In this document: piece after piece, positions 8,463 through 16,663 of the stretch
How positions within the stretch are numbered: position 1 is the first letter of the stretch
Layout: every line of letters starts with the position of its first letter
Origin: CAYJFD01 sp964369605
Lineage (GTDB): Bacteria > Bacteroidota > Bacteroidia > Bacteroidales > UBA932
Assembly: GCA_964369605.1 (NCBI GenBank)
Contig: CAYJFD010000022.1
Coordinates: forward strand, 1 to 37,505
Direction: 5' to 3'
Length of the DNA: 37,505 nt
Program-made: the position numbers and the translations under genes
The notes under the pieces: model-generated
The model's database searches: none
The model's input: the letters and a program-made list of their open reading frames with translations, nothing else
What the model was told of the DNA's origin: nothing

Positions 8463-9122
8463 TTATTTATTTAGTTCTGCGATTATACTAGTTGAGCCCT
8501 TTACTTTATCTCCTAGTTCAACATTTAGCTTTGTTCCGATAGGGAAGTATAGGTCAGCTCTTGATCCGAATTTAATAAATCCCATTTCATCACTTGCTTT
8601 GAAGTTTTGACCTTCATTCACATAGCTAACTACCCTGCGGGCAACTAAACCTGCTATCTGTCTGCAAAGAACCTCAGTGCCATTTTCATTCTTTACTACG
8701 ATGGTGCTACGTTCATTTTTTGTAGATGACTTAGGATGCCAAGCTGCAAGATAAAGGCCTGGGTGATATTTGTAGTAGGATATCTGACCAGTAATCGGAA
8801 TCCAGTTCATATGAACATTAAAGAAGGACATAAAAATAGAGACCTTAAGTCTTTTATCTTTAAAATACTCGGGCTCTTCTACTTCTTCAATAATAATGAC
8901 CTTACCATCTGCAGGTGCTACTACTTGAGTCGCACTGCCATTTGCAGGTCTTGAAGGTGCCCTAAAAAAACTAACGACAAAGAGAGCAAATCCAAAGAGT
9001 AAGATGCTTAGAGCTATAGACCATATTGAGAATTTGCTGAAATATAGACATAAGCCAGAGATAGTAAGTGCACTTATAAGTACAAATAAAACCGATGGTA
9101 TGCCTTCTTTATGAACTTTCAT
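8463..9122 (-). CDS. psd: Phosphatidylserine decarboxylase proenzyme, short (archaetidylserine-type) form
   Basis: Psd makes phosphatidylethanolamine from phosphatidylserine. At 219 residues it belongs to the short membrane-anchored class. Two hydrophobic segments at about 8-28 and 33-53 anchor the N-terminus. APADGKV is at 69-75 and FMSFFNVHMNW at 97-107, the conserved core. The self-cleavage site is FGSR at 185-188, where cutting between Gly186 and Ser187 makes the pyruvoyl group. The upstream cdsA gene (1 nt away) makes CDP-diacylglycerol, the precursor for phosphatidylserine, so these are consecutive steps of one pathway. A phosphatidylserine synthase gene is not present in this window. 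Confidence 0.95.
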   Translation of the reverse strand: MKVHKEGIPSVLFVLISALTISGLCLYFSKFSIWSIALSILLFGFALFVVSFFRAPSRPANGSATQVVAPADGKVIIIEEVEEPEYFKDKRLKVSIFMSFFNVHMNWIPITGQISYYKYHPGLYLAAWHPKSSTKNERSTIVVKNENGTEVLCRQIAGLVARRVVSYVNEGQNFKASDEMGFIKFGSRADLYFPIGTKLNVELGDKVKGSTSIIAELNK

Positions 9123-9123
9123 A

Positions 9124-9945
9124 TTAAATGAATATTAGAATGTAAAGTACAGTAGCTGGAAGGGCTAATAGTGCCCCATCAAAACGATCTAATAATCCAC
9201 CATGCCCTGGCAGGATATTTCCAGAATCCTTGATACTATAGTTGCGTTTAAGTTTGGATTCAAATAGATCGCCAAGTGTACTAAATACATTAATTATTAT
9301 TGATAAAATGATTGTATGTACTAGTTCGAAATCCACCAGTTTATAGTGATAGATAATGTAGCCAGTACATGTTGCTGTAACTAGTCCTCCAATATAGCCA
9401 GCCCAAGATTTCTTAGGAGAAATGGATGGGAAAAGTTTTTTTGAGTTCTTCTTTTGACCAAATATCATTCCTACAGTATATGCTCCAACGTCGCATGACC
9501 AAAGAATGAAGATAAATGCTAGGAAAATTCTACCATCAAAACCTCCTTCGCTGAATACAACTAAATTAGAAAGAGCGAAAGGAAGAGCTATGTAGATAGG
9601 AGCACTTAACAAAATGGCACAAGTGTTAAAATCTTCTTTTGGATTGTATACATTCCTTATGAAGATAAGTGAAACAGGTACTAGTAGCCATAATAAATAT
9701 TTGTTATCAAGGCCATAATATACTATGTAGAAAGGTATTAAAAATAGTCCTAGACCTAGTATTACACTATATATGCGTTCAATTTTAGCCTTTCCATCTA
9801 GAGTGATTCTGAAAAATTCGAACATCAGAATAGCAATCATTGTTGAGAAAGTCATTAGAAAACCCTCTTTACACCAGAGTAGAGCAGTTAAGATAACCAC
9901 CCCAAATCCGATACCCGATATGCTTCTAAGTAGAAAATTTTTCAT
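9124..9945 (-). CDS. cdsA: Phosphatidate cytidylyltransferase (CDP-diglyceride synthase)
   Basis: CdsA joins CTP and phosphatidic acid to make CDP-diacylglycerol, the branch point of phospholipid synthesis, in the inner membrane. The 273 residues contain about seven or eight hydrophobic segments. The family signature appears as SCDVGAYTVG followed by LFPSISPKKSWAGYIGG. The C-terminal region has DLFESKLKRNYSIKDSGNILPGHGGLLDRFD, which is the CDP-transferase active-site block. It lies in the conserved order rsfS-ftsH-cdsA, and psd follows 1 nt later. Confidence 0.96.
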   Translation of the reverse strand: MKNFLLRSISGIGFGVVILTALLWCKEGFLMTFSTMIAILMFEFFRITLDGKAKIERIYSVILGLGLFLIPFYIVYYGLDNKYLLWLLVPVSLIFIRNVYNPKEDFNTCAILLSAPIYIALPFALSNLVVFSEGGFDGRIFLAFIFILWSCDVGAYTVGMIFGQKKNSKKLFPSISPKKSWAGYIGGLVTATCTGYIIYHYKLVDFELVHTIILSIIINVFSTLGDLFESKLKRNYSIKDSGNILPGHGGLLDRFDGALLALPATVLYILIFI

Positions 9946-9951
9946 TATTGT

Positions 9952-11886
9952 TTATTTTGTCGTATTTCTTTCTCCAAATATATTAACAAGGTCGTCACTA
10001 AATAAGACTTCTTTCTCAAGAAGAAGCTCCGCAACGGCTATAAATCCTTCCTTATTCTTATTCAGAACCTCAAGCGCCTTGTTATGAGCATCATCTATTA
10101 GCTTCTTTGCCTCAGCATCGATAAGTTCAGATGTTTTCTCACTGTATGGCTTAGAAAGGTTGTAACCTCCGCCTGATGAATCAAAGAATGAGATATTACC
10201 TATTTTATCACTCATACCATAGTAAGATACCATAGCGTATGCTTGTTTTGTTACTTTTTCTAAGTCGTTAAGCGCACCAGTAGAAATCTTGTTGTTGATA
10301 ATTTCTTCTGCAGCTCTACCACCTAGTGTTGCCGCTAATTCCTCTAGCATCTGATCCTTATTTACGATTTGTCTTTCTTCAGGAAGATACCAGGCAGCTC
10401 CTAGTGCTTTACCTCTAGGTATAATAGTTACCTTTAAAAGAGGGTGCGCATTCGGAAGTAACCAGCTGACAGTTGCGTGACCAGCCTCGTGATAGGCGAT
10501 AGTGCGCTTTTCTTCAGGCTTAATAAGCTTGCTCCTACGCTCAAGCCCTCCTACTATACGGTCAATAGAATCAAGGAAGTCCTGTTTTTCTACAAATTTC
10601 TTATCTCTTCTGGCAGCTATAAGTGCAGCCTCATTACAAACATTCGCAATATCGGCTCCTGAAAATCCGGGAGTTTGTTTTGCTAAGAATTCAACATCAA
10701 AGCCTTCTTCTAACTTAATCTTGCGAAGGTGAACCTTGAAAATTTCAGATCTTTCACCTAGCTCAGGAAGATCTACGGTTATCTGACGGTCAAAGCGACC
10801 AGCTCTAAGAAGGGCCTTATCTAGGATGTCCACACGGTTTGTAGCTGCTATGATAATAACGCCAGAGTTAGTGCCAAATCCATCCATCTCAGTTAGAAGT
10901 TGATTTAAAGTGTTTTCTCTTTCGTCGTTAGAAGAGTAGCCAACGTTTTTACTCCTAGCTCTACCTATAGCATCGATCTCATCAATAAATACGATACAAG
11001 GTGATTTTTCTTTTGCTTGACGGAATAAATCTCTAACCCTTGAGGCACCCACTCCTACGAACATTTCTACAAAATCAGAACCTGATAGGGAGAAAAAAGG
11101 TACTTCAGCTTCACCTGCAACAGCTTTAGCTAGTAATGTTTTACCGGTTCCTGGAGGGCCTACTAAAAGAGCCCCCTTAGGTATTTTACCGCCTAGATCA
11201 GTGTATTTTTTAGGATTTCTTAAGAAATCAACGATTTCCATTATCTCTACTTTGGCCTCTTCAAGACCTGCTACATCTTTAAATGTAATCTTTACATTAT
11301 TATCTTTTTCGTAAAGCTTAGCTTTGGATTTGCCTACATTAAAGATACCATTTGCACCTCCTTGTCCACCCATACCCTTTTGCATAGGTCTAAACATAAT
11401 AAACCATAGAAGACCAAAAATAATTATAGGGAAAAGTACCCAGTCTAATATCTTAATTAAGTAATTATCACTAGTCTTTATCTCTATGTCAAATCTATTG
11501 TCAGCAGGCAGTGTAAGTCTTGCCTTCTCAAATGTCGCTTCAGGATCAAACTCCTGTGACACACTAAAGAAAAAGTGTGGCCCTACTTTCGGTGTCCTAC
11601 CCTTAAAGTATTTATTTGTATAACGTTTAAGGCTATCAGTCTTGATGTGTATTTGAGCAATATATTCATTTGAAACAAATGTGATTTTCTCAACATCGCC
11701 AGTTGGAATTATTTCCTCTCTTGCAGTTGTCCAGCTTGTTTTTACAGGATCACCCTTAGAATAATTACTATATGCAAATATAAGTCCTAGTATGATTATC
11801 GGATAGATCCATACTAGGTTGAATTTGGCCTTCTTGCCCTTGTTCTGGTTTGGTTTGGGAGCCTTATTGTCAGTGTTGTTTATCAT
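9952..11886 (-). CDS. ftsH: FtsH, membrane-bound ATP-dependent zinc metalloprotease
   Basis: FtsH degrades misassembled membrane proteins and selected regulators. The 644 residues show a first membrane segment at 24-40, a periplasmic domain and a second membrane segment at about 148-166. The AAA+ module carries Walker A GPPGTGKT at 243-250, the pore loop MFVGVGASR at 275-283, Walker B IVFIDEID at 298-305, and the second region of homology ending RAGRFDRQ. The peptidase zinc motif is HEAGH at 466-470, with a later Asp ligand in GALNDLEKV. The N-terminal 20 residues are basic and Asn/Lys-rich. In E. coli FtsH controls LpxC and envelope lipid balance, so its place before cdsA and psd is notable. 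Confidence 0.97.
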   Translation of the reverse strand: MINNTDNKAPKPNQNKGKKAKFNLVWIYPIIILGLIFAYSNYSKGDPVKTSWTTAREEIIPTGDVEKITFVSNEYIAQIHIKTDSLKRYTNKYFKGRTPKVGPHFFFSVSQEFDPEATFEKARLTLPADNRFDIEIKTSDNYLIKILDWVLFPIIIFGLLWFIMFRPMQKGMGGQGGANGIFNVGKSKAKLYEKDNNVKITFKDVAGLEEAKVEIMEIVDFLRNPKKYTDLGGKIPKGALLVGPPGTGKTLLAKAVAGEAEVPFFSLSGSDFVEMFVGVGASRVRDLFRQAKEKSPCIVFIDEIDAIGRARSKNVGYSSNDERENTLNQLLTEMDGFGTNSGVIIIAATNRVDILDKALLRAGRFDRQITVDLPELGERSEIFKVHLRKIKLEEGFDVEFLAKQTPGFSGADIANVCNEAALIAARRDKKFVEKQDFLDSIDRIVGGLERRSKLIKPEEKRTIAYHEAGHATVSWLLPNAHPLLKVTIIPRGKALGAAWYLPEERQIVNKDQMLEELAATLGGRAAEEIINNKISTGALNDLEKVTKQAYAMVSYYGMSDKIGNISFFDSSGGGYNLSKPYSEKTSELIDAEAKKLIDDAHNKALEVLNKNKEGFIAVAELLLEKEVLFSDDLVNIFGERNTTK

Positions 11887-11889
11887 ACC

Positions 11890-12228
11890 TTAGTTGTACT
11901 CCTTAAGTTCAGCCTCTTTCCAAAGATCTTCTAGACGGTAGAATTCTCTGTATTCTGTCATGAATATATGAACAACTACATTAACATAGTCTAATATTAC
12001 CCAAAAACCATTTTCCTTTCCCTGTGCTCTCTTTACGCTAGTCTTGCACTCCTTCTCCATCATATCCTCTACGTGGCTACAAATTGCATTTACTTGAACA
12101 CCAGAGTCTGCATTACAGATTACAAAGTAGTCTGTGATGGCTGTTCCCATACTTCTTAGGTCTAGTGAACATACATTTTGTGCTTTTTTGTCAAGCATTG
12201 CGCTAGTGATAACTTCTATTTCTTTCAT
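11890..12228 (-). CDS. rsfS: RsfS, ribosomal silencing factor
   Basis: RsfS binds ribosomal protein uL14 and blocks 30S-50S joining when nutrients are scarce. I place the start at 12228, giving 112 residues (MKEIEVITSAMLDKK). A longer frame from 12306 adds 26 non-conserved residues and would run over the putative promoter and into birA. Family features are AQNVCSLDLRSMGTAITDYFVIC, GFWVILDYVNVVVHIF and YRLEDLWKEA. It is the first gene of the operon and sits 3 nt before ftsH, as in other Bacteroidota. Confidence 0.95.
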   Translation of the reverse strand: MKEIEVITSAMLDKKAQNVCSLDLRSMGTAITDYFVICNADSGVQVNAICSHVEDMMEKECKTSVKRAQGKENGFWVILDYVNVVVHIFMTEYREFYRLEDLWKEAELKEYN

Positions 12229-12248
12229 TTTTCTAAAATTTATGTATG

Positions 12249-12256
12249 CAAATATA
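12249..12256 (-). promoter_or_regulatory. Putative -7 element of the rsfS-ftsH-cdsA-psd-pyrF operon
   Basis: TATATTTG on the minus strand matches TAnnTTTG, 20 nt before the rsfS ATG. A degenerate TACCTTG (12269-12275) on the plus strand may serve birA, but it departs from the consensus. Confidence 0.5.
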
Positions 12257-12294
12257 CTACAAATTTTGTACCTTGCATTGTAAATAAGAAATAA

Positions 12295-13071
12295 ATGGAT
12301 AAACATAGAGTATTTTGGCTTGAAATTATAGACTCAACTAACAGTGAGGCAGTAAGATGCATAAAGGATGCTGACAATTTGACTGTTTGGGCTGCAGAGT
12401 TTCAAACAGCAGGCAGAGGGCAGAGAAATAATGTATGGGAAAGTGAAAAAGGATTAAATTTAACATTTACGATTTTGCTAAAACCAAAGATGATGAAAGC
12501 GTACCAACAATATTCTATTTCTAAGCTTACTGCGCTAGCTGTGGTAGATTATCTTTCAGAGAAGGGGATAAGGGCAAAGGTAAAATGGCCAAACGATGTC
12601 TATGTGGGAGATAGAAAAATAACTGGAATTTTGATTGAAAATAAGTTAAGTGGAGATTTGATATCAAATTCTATAATAGGAATAGGAATAAACCTTAATC
12701 AGGAAAATTTTACTGAATCAGCTTTAAATCCGACATCTCTTCTTCTTGAGGCGAAAAACATAAATAGACTTAATGGAAATTCTGTGGATAATATAAAAGA
12801 GTTTGATAAACGAGAGGAGTTAGAGCAGTTTATGCAGATATTTACAGAATCTTACAATAAATTCGATGAAGAATTAATTAATAAAAGATTTGAAAATGAA
12901 CTTTATAGGCTAAATGAGTATCACTTGTATCAAGATACACAGAGTGAAGATTTATTTGAGGCGAGGATATTAGGGGTAAATTCTCAAAATGCCTGTTTAA
13001 GGCTAGAGCTAAAAACAGGCGAAATCAGAGAATATGCTTTCAAAGAGGTAAGCTATATAATTAAGCGCTAA
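12295..13071 (+). CDS. birA: Biotin--[acetyl-CoA-carboxylase] ligase, short form without DNA-binding domain
   Basis: BirA activates biotin to biotinyl-AMP and attaches it to the carrier domain of biotin-dependent carboxylases. The 258 residues start directly in the catalytic domain (MDKHRVFWLEIIDSTNSEA). The E. coli helix-turn-helix region is absent, so this form should not repress biotin genes itself. The biotinyl-AMP loop GRGQRNN is at 40-46, KWPND at 97-101 and the lysine-bearing GDRKITGILIE at 105-115. A small SH3-like C-terminal domain follows. The gene is divergent from rsfS and overlaps the tail of yicC by 4 nt. Confidence 0.93.
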   Translation: MDKHRVFWLEIIDSTNSEAVRCIKDADNLTVWAAEFQTAGRGQRNNVWESEKGLNLTFTILLKPKMMKAYQQYSISKLTALAVVDYLSEKGIRAKVKWPNDVYVGDRKITGILIENKLSGDLISNSIIGIGINLNQENFTESALNPTSLLLEAKNINRLNGNSVDNIKEFDKREELEQFMQIFTESYNKFDEELINKRFENELYRLNEYHLYQDTQSEDLFEARILGVNSQNACLRLELKTGEIREYAFKEVSYIIKR

Positions 13072-13967
13072 AGAATGTTCAAGCTCTGCTCTTTAATTTT
13101 TTCTAGTTCTTCCTTCATTCCTACTACTAGCTTTTGTATCTCAGCGTGATTTGCTTTTGAGCCTGTAGTATTAATTTCTCGACCTATTTCCTGACCTACG
13201 AATCCTAGTTTTTTTCCTGGGTTAGGATCATTCTCAAGGATTTCTATAAAATATTTACAGTGTTGGCGAAGCCTAACTTTTTCTTCGTTAATGTCTAATT
13301 TCTCAACGTAGAAAATGATTTCCTGCTCAAGTCTGTTCTCGTCAATCTTTATATCAAGATCCTGAATTTTAGAGTTAAGTCTCTCTTTTACAGCGTCTAT
13401 TCTTTCAGCCTCATAAGTTTCAACCTTATCCATATAGTCAAGAATCTTAGCTATACGCGAACTTATGTCCTGCTTTAGCACCTCGCCTTCTTGAAGTCTA
13501 AATTCATCTATGCTTTGAATAGCTAGTTTTATACCTTCAATTAATTGATTACACGCTTCTTCACTCATCTCTTCCTTCTTGTTATCTATAATATCAGGAA
13601 GACGCATAAGGGTTTCTAGCAAAATAGGCTCATTTTGACTATTTTCAATGAGTTTTTTTAGACCCTTATTCGATGTATTTTCGTATATATTTGTCAACTG
13701 CGTAAAGTACGCGCTAAGTAATTCCGAGTTTATTCTTTTTGATGAAGTCTCTCCAGAGCTTTCTTCAGTAATAAATAGATCTATGCTTCCTCTGTATAGT
13801 CTCTCAGCAAGCAACTTCCTAACTTCCATCTCCTTGTGTCTAGGCAGGATGGATGTCTTCATATTCACATCACAATTTTTACCATTTAATGATTTTATTT
13901 CGATAATAAATTTCCCATTCGGGCTAGCTACTTCCGCTCTCCCATAACCTGTCATTGATCTTAGCAT
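13068..13967 (-). CDS. yicC: YicC family endoribonuclease-like protein
   Basis: YicC proteins are stress-linked RNases. In E. coli YicC promotes decay of the small RNA RyhB. I chose the ATG at 13967, which gives 299 residues beginning MLRSMTGYGRAEV, the family's standard start. A longer frame from 14033 adds 22 hydrophobic residues and starts upstream of the -7 box. The N-terminal YicC domain (to about 160) includes IEIKSLNGKNCDVNMK. The C-terminal DUF1732 domain includes RLRQHCKYFIEIL, GKKLGFVGQEIGREINTTGSKA and closing helices. Its stop codon overlaps that of birA in a tail-to-tail CTAA, with no terminator hairpin between them. Confidence 0.92.
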   Translation of the reverse strand: MLRSMTGYGRAEVASPNGKFIIEIKSLNGKNCDVNMKTSILPRHKEMEVRKLLAERLYRGSIDLFITEESSGETSSKRINSELLSAYFTQLTNIYENTSNKGLKKLIENSQNEPILLETLMRLPDIIDNKKEEMSEEACNQLIEGIKLAIQSIDEFRLQEGEVLKQDISSRIAKILDYMDKVETYEAERIDAVKERLNSKIQDLDIKIDENRLEQEIIFYVEKLDINEEKVRLRQHCKYFIEILENDPNPGKKLGFVGQEIGREINTTGSKANHAEIQKLVVGMKEELEKIKEQSLNIL

Positions 13968-13984
13968 ATTCGATATATTTTTGA

Positions 13985-13992
13985 CAAAAGTA
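13985..13992 (-). promoter_or_regulatory. Putative -7 element for yicC
   Basis: TACTTTTG on the minus strand matches TAnnTTTG and lies 17 nt before the yicC ATG. It supports the shorter start for the protein. Confidence 0.5.
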
Positions 13993-14001
13993 CAAAAAAA
14001 G

Positions 14002-14022
14002 CAAAACAATTGAAGATTTTTC
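14002..14022 (+). repeat. 21-bp direct repeat, copy 1
   Basis: This perfect 21-bp sequence, which begins CAAAACAATTG, recurs at 14144-14164 in the same orientation. Both copies are preceded by A-rich DNA and followed by a TTTGTA-containing stretch, so the duplicated unit is about 35 bp with lower identity at its ends. Copy 1 is adjacent to the yicC -7 element. Confidence 0.9.
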
Positions 14023-14143
14023 ATTTTGTACATTATATTTCCAGCCTCCCCCTATGAAAGCAAATGATATTCTCTCGTGCCTGAAAATGACATTACAACG
14101 CACGATTTTTGTATGAGATTAGTTTTAGAGAGGCTATAAAAAT

Positions 14144-14164
14144 CAAAACAATTGAAGATTTTTC
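14144..14164 (+). repeat. 21-bp direct repeat, copy 2
   Basis: This copy is identical to 14002-14022. It ends one base before the TAACTTTG box of glnS, where it would occupy the -33 to -8 region of that promoter. Confidence 0.9.
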
Positions 14165-14165
14165 T

Positions 14166-14173
14166 TAACTTTG
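14166..14173 (+). promoter_or_regulatory. Putative -7 element for glnS
   Basis: TAACTTTG matches TAnnTTTG, 32 nt before the glnS ATG. No TTTG occurs at the -33 spacing. The 21-bp repeat occupies that place instead. Confidence 0.5.
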
Positions 14174-14205
14174 TATGAATTTAACGAAAAATTATAAATA
14201 ATAAG

Positions 14206-15870
14206 ATGGAAAAGGTTAATAATGAGGTGGTTGAGCCTAAGTCTAAGAATTTTCTAGAAGAGATAATAGAGGCAGATTTAGCCTCAGGTAAGCATAAGAG
14301 TATCTTGACCCGCTTCCCACCAGAGCCAAATGGGTATTTACATATCGGACATGCAAAGAGTATTTGTCTAAACTTTGGATTAGCAGCACAATATGGAGGA
14401 AAGACTAACCTGCGTTTTGATGATACAAATCCAGTAAAGGAGGATACAGAATATGTCGATTCGATAAAAGAGGATATTAACTGGTTAGGATTTCAGTGGG
14501 CAGAGGAGTTATATGCCTCTGATTATTTTGAGACCTTATATGAATGGGCAGAAAAGATGATAGAATCAGATCTTGCCTATGTAGATGACCAGACCCAAGA
14601 AGAAATAAGACAAACTAGAGGAACAGTTAGTGTACCTGGAACAAATAGTCCATATAGAGATAGAAGTGTGGAGGAAAATCTAAAGTTATTTAGAGAGATG
14701 AGAGCAGGTGTTTATGCAGACGGGGAAAAAGTACTAAGGGCAAAGCTTGATATGGCGCATCCAAATATGCTTATGCGTGATCCTTTACTATATAGAATTA
14801 TACATACTCACCACCATAGAACGGGTGATAAATGGTGTATCTATCCTATGTATGACTATGCACACGGACAGTCAGATTCTATAGAAGGTATCACACATTC
14901 AATATGCACATTAGAATTTGATGTCCACAGACCTTTGTATGATTGGTTCATAGAGAAGTTAAATATTTTCCCTTCGCATCAATACGAGTTTGCTCGTCTT
15001 AATCTTACCTATACAGTAATGAGTAAGAGACGTCTGCTAGAGTTAGTTAAGAATAACTTTGTACAAGGATGGGACGACCCTCGTATGCCAACTATTAGCG
15101 GAATAAGAAGAAGAGGCTATACCCCAGAGAGTATTAGATTGTTTGCTGAAAAGGTAGGGGTAGCAAAAAGAGATAACCTTATTGATCTTTCTTTGGTTGA
15201 ATGGTGCGTAAGAGAGGATCTAAATAAGAGAGCTAATCGTTATATGGCTGTATTAGATCCAGTTAAGCTTGTGATTGACAACTGGGAAGAGGGAGTAATA
15301 GACTATTGTACTGCACCTAAGAATCAAGAAGATCCAGAAGCAGGAACAAGAACTATAGCCTTTGGAAAAGAGTTATATATAGAAAGAGAAGATTTTATGG
15401 AGGAAGCTCCTAAGAAGTTCTTCCGTCTTAGACCTGGTGGAGAAGTGCGCTTAAAGTATTCCTATATCATTAAGTGCGAGAGCATCGTTAAGGACGAAGA
15501 AGGAAATATTATTGAAATACACTGTACTTATGACCCTGAATCAAAACCTGGAGTAGGAGAGTGGAGAAAAGTCAAGGGTACTATACATTGGGTAGCTGTT
15601 CAAGAGGCTAAGGATATAGAACTTAGACTGTACGATAGGCTATTTACAGAGGCTGATATGTCTACGATAGAAGAAGGAAAGGACTATAAGGATTATATTA
15701 ATCCAAACTCGCTAATTATCAGCTCTGCAAAGGTCGAAAAGAACTTACTAGAGGATAATTCAGGAATCGCAGTGCAGTTTGAAAGAAATGGTTATTTTAT
15801 CAAGGATAAAGATAGCACAGAGGATAAGTTTATTTTTAATAAGACAGTAGGATTAAAAAGTGGTTTTTAA
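14206..15870 (+). CDS. glnS: Glutaminyl-tRNA synthetase
   Basis: GlnRS charges tRNA-Gln directly with glutamine. The 554 residues match the bacterial/eukaryotic GlnRS class I layout. PPEPNGYLHIGHAKSI holds the HIGH motif at 46-49. LRFDDTNPVKE at 69-79 is typical of GlnRS and GluRS, and VMSKRRL at 271-277 is the KMSKS loop. The beta-barrel anticodon-binding domains follow (from about 335). Direct charging means this organism need not use the GatCAB route for tRNA-Gln. The gene starts its own transcript and is followed 24 nt later by a membrane zinc peptidase. Confidence 0.97.
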   Translation: MEKVNNEVVEPKSKNFLEEIIEADLASGKHKSILTRFPPEPNGYLHIGHAKSICLNFGLAAQYGGKTNLRFDDTNPVKEDTEYVDSIKEDINWLGFQWAEELYASDYFETLYEWAEKMIESDLAYVDDQTQEEIRQTRGTVSVPGTNSPYRDRSVEENLKLFREMRAGVYADGEKVLRAKLDMAHPNMLMRDPLLYRIIHTHHHRTGDKWCIYPMYDYAHGQSDSIEGITHSICTLEFDVHRPLYDWFIEKLNIFPSHQYEFARLNLTYTVMSKRRLLELVKNNFVQGWDDPRMPTISGIRRRGYTPESIRLFAEKVGVAKRDNLIDLSLVEWCVREDLNKRANRYMAVLDPVKLVIDNWEEGVIDYCTAPKNQEDPEAGTRTIAFGKELYIEREDFMEEAPKKFFRLRPGGEVRLKYSYIIKCESIVKDEEGNIIEIHCTYDPESKPGVGEWRKVKGTIHWVAVQEAKDIELRLYDRLFTEADMSTIEEGKDYKDYINPNSLIISSAKVEKNLLEDNSGIAVQFERNGYFIKDKDSTEDKFIFNKTVGLKSGF

Positions 15871-15894
15871 TCCCAATATCTAAGCTATTTTAAG

Positions 15895-16566
15895 ATGAAT
15901 ACAAATTTTCTATTAATCATAGTAGTAGCAGTAGTGGGCTTGATAGTTCAGGCTCGTTTATCTTCTGTAATTAAAAAATACTCTAAAGTGCTCTCGCCAG
16001 GAGGGCTAACAGGAAAGGAAATAGCAGAAAAAATGCTAAGGGATCATGGTATTAGAGATGTGTCGGTTGTAAGTGTTCAGGGTAGATTAACTGATCATTA
16101 TAATCCAAAGACAAAAACTATTAACTTAAGTTCTGGAGTATATGCCTCTAATAGTGTTTCTGCAGCTGCAGTAGCAGCACATGAATGTGGACATGCGATA
16201 CAACATGCTGAGGGTTATGCCCCTCTCCAATTACGCTCATTATTAGTACCAGTGGTAAATTTTTCTTCTATGTGGGCACAAGTCGTAATAATTATCGGTT
16301 TATTTACCATGAATCGTTTTCCTTCACTATTTTATGTAGGGATAGCAATGTTTGTGATGATAGTGGTATTTAGTGTTGTTACATTACCAGTGGAGTATAA
16401 TGCTTCCAACAGGGCATTGGTATGGCTAGAGTCATCAAGAACCCTAAATGCTGAAAGTCTATCACAAGCAAAGACAGCACTTAGGTGGGCTGCAAGAACT
16501 TATTTAGTCGCAGCTTTATCTGCCATAGCTTCCTTGCTATATTATTTGGGATTTAGTCGAGACTAA
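15895..16566 (+). CDS. Membrane zinc metallopeptidase, YugP/Zn_peptidase_2 family
   Basis: This 223-residue integral membrane peptidase belongs to the YugP-type family (Zn_peptidase_2). A first hydrophobic segment spans about 4-20. The zinc motif AAHECGHAIQH is at 94-104, with HECGH at 96-100. Two or three more hydrophobic segments lie at about 120-170 and 200-218. Family-typical text includes SPGGLTGKEIAEKMLRDHGI, LTDHYNPKTKTINLS and LPVEYNASNRAL, whose glutamate probably completes the zinc site. The role of this family is poorly known. It is linked to glnS only by proximity and is followed by a strong terminator. Confidence 0.9.
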   Translation: MNTNFLLIIVVAVVGLIVQARLSSVIKKYSKVLSPGGLTGKEIAEKMLRDHGIRDVSVVSVQGRLTDHYNPKTKTINLSSGVYASNSVSAAAVAAHECGHAIQHAEGYAPLQLRSLLVPVVNFSSMWAQVVIIIGLFTMNRFPSLFYVGIAMFVMIVVFSVVTLPVEYNASNRALVWLESSRTLNAESLSQAKTALRWAARTYLVAALSAIASLLYYLGFSRD

Positions 16567-16585
16567 GTTCTTAATATATATTATA

Positions 16586-16634
16586 AAAAATCTGATTTGC
16601 TCCTCCTAGTCTAGGAAATGCAAATCAGATTTTT
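16586..16634. terminator. Bidirectional terminator between the zinc peptidase gene and rpe
   Basis: The 15-nt arms AAAAATCTGATTTGC (16586-16600) and GCAAATCAGATTTTT (16620-16634) are perfectly complementary, and the loop holds a small inner CCTAG/CTAGG hairpin. U runs form in both directions. Confidence 0.9.
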
Positions 16635-16663
16635 ATTTTGTTTACTTGACTCTTTACTACTGC

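Noticed and set aside
12229..12306. Longer N-terminus for rsfS
   Set aside because: It would overlap the birA start and the -7 element, and adds 26 hydrophobic and aromatic residues not found in RsfS.
13968..14033. Longer N-terminus for yicC that could look like a signal peptide
   Set aside because: The family begins at MLRSMTGYGR, and the longer form starts before the promoter. YicC is cytosolic.
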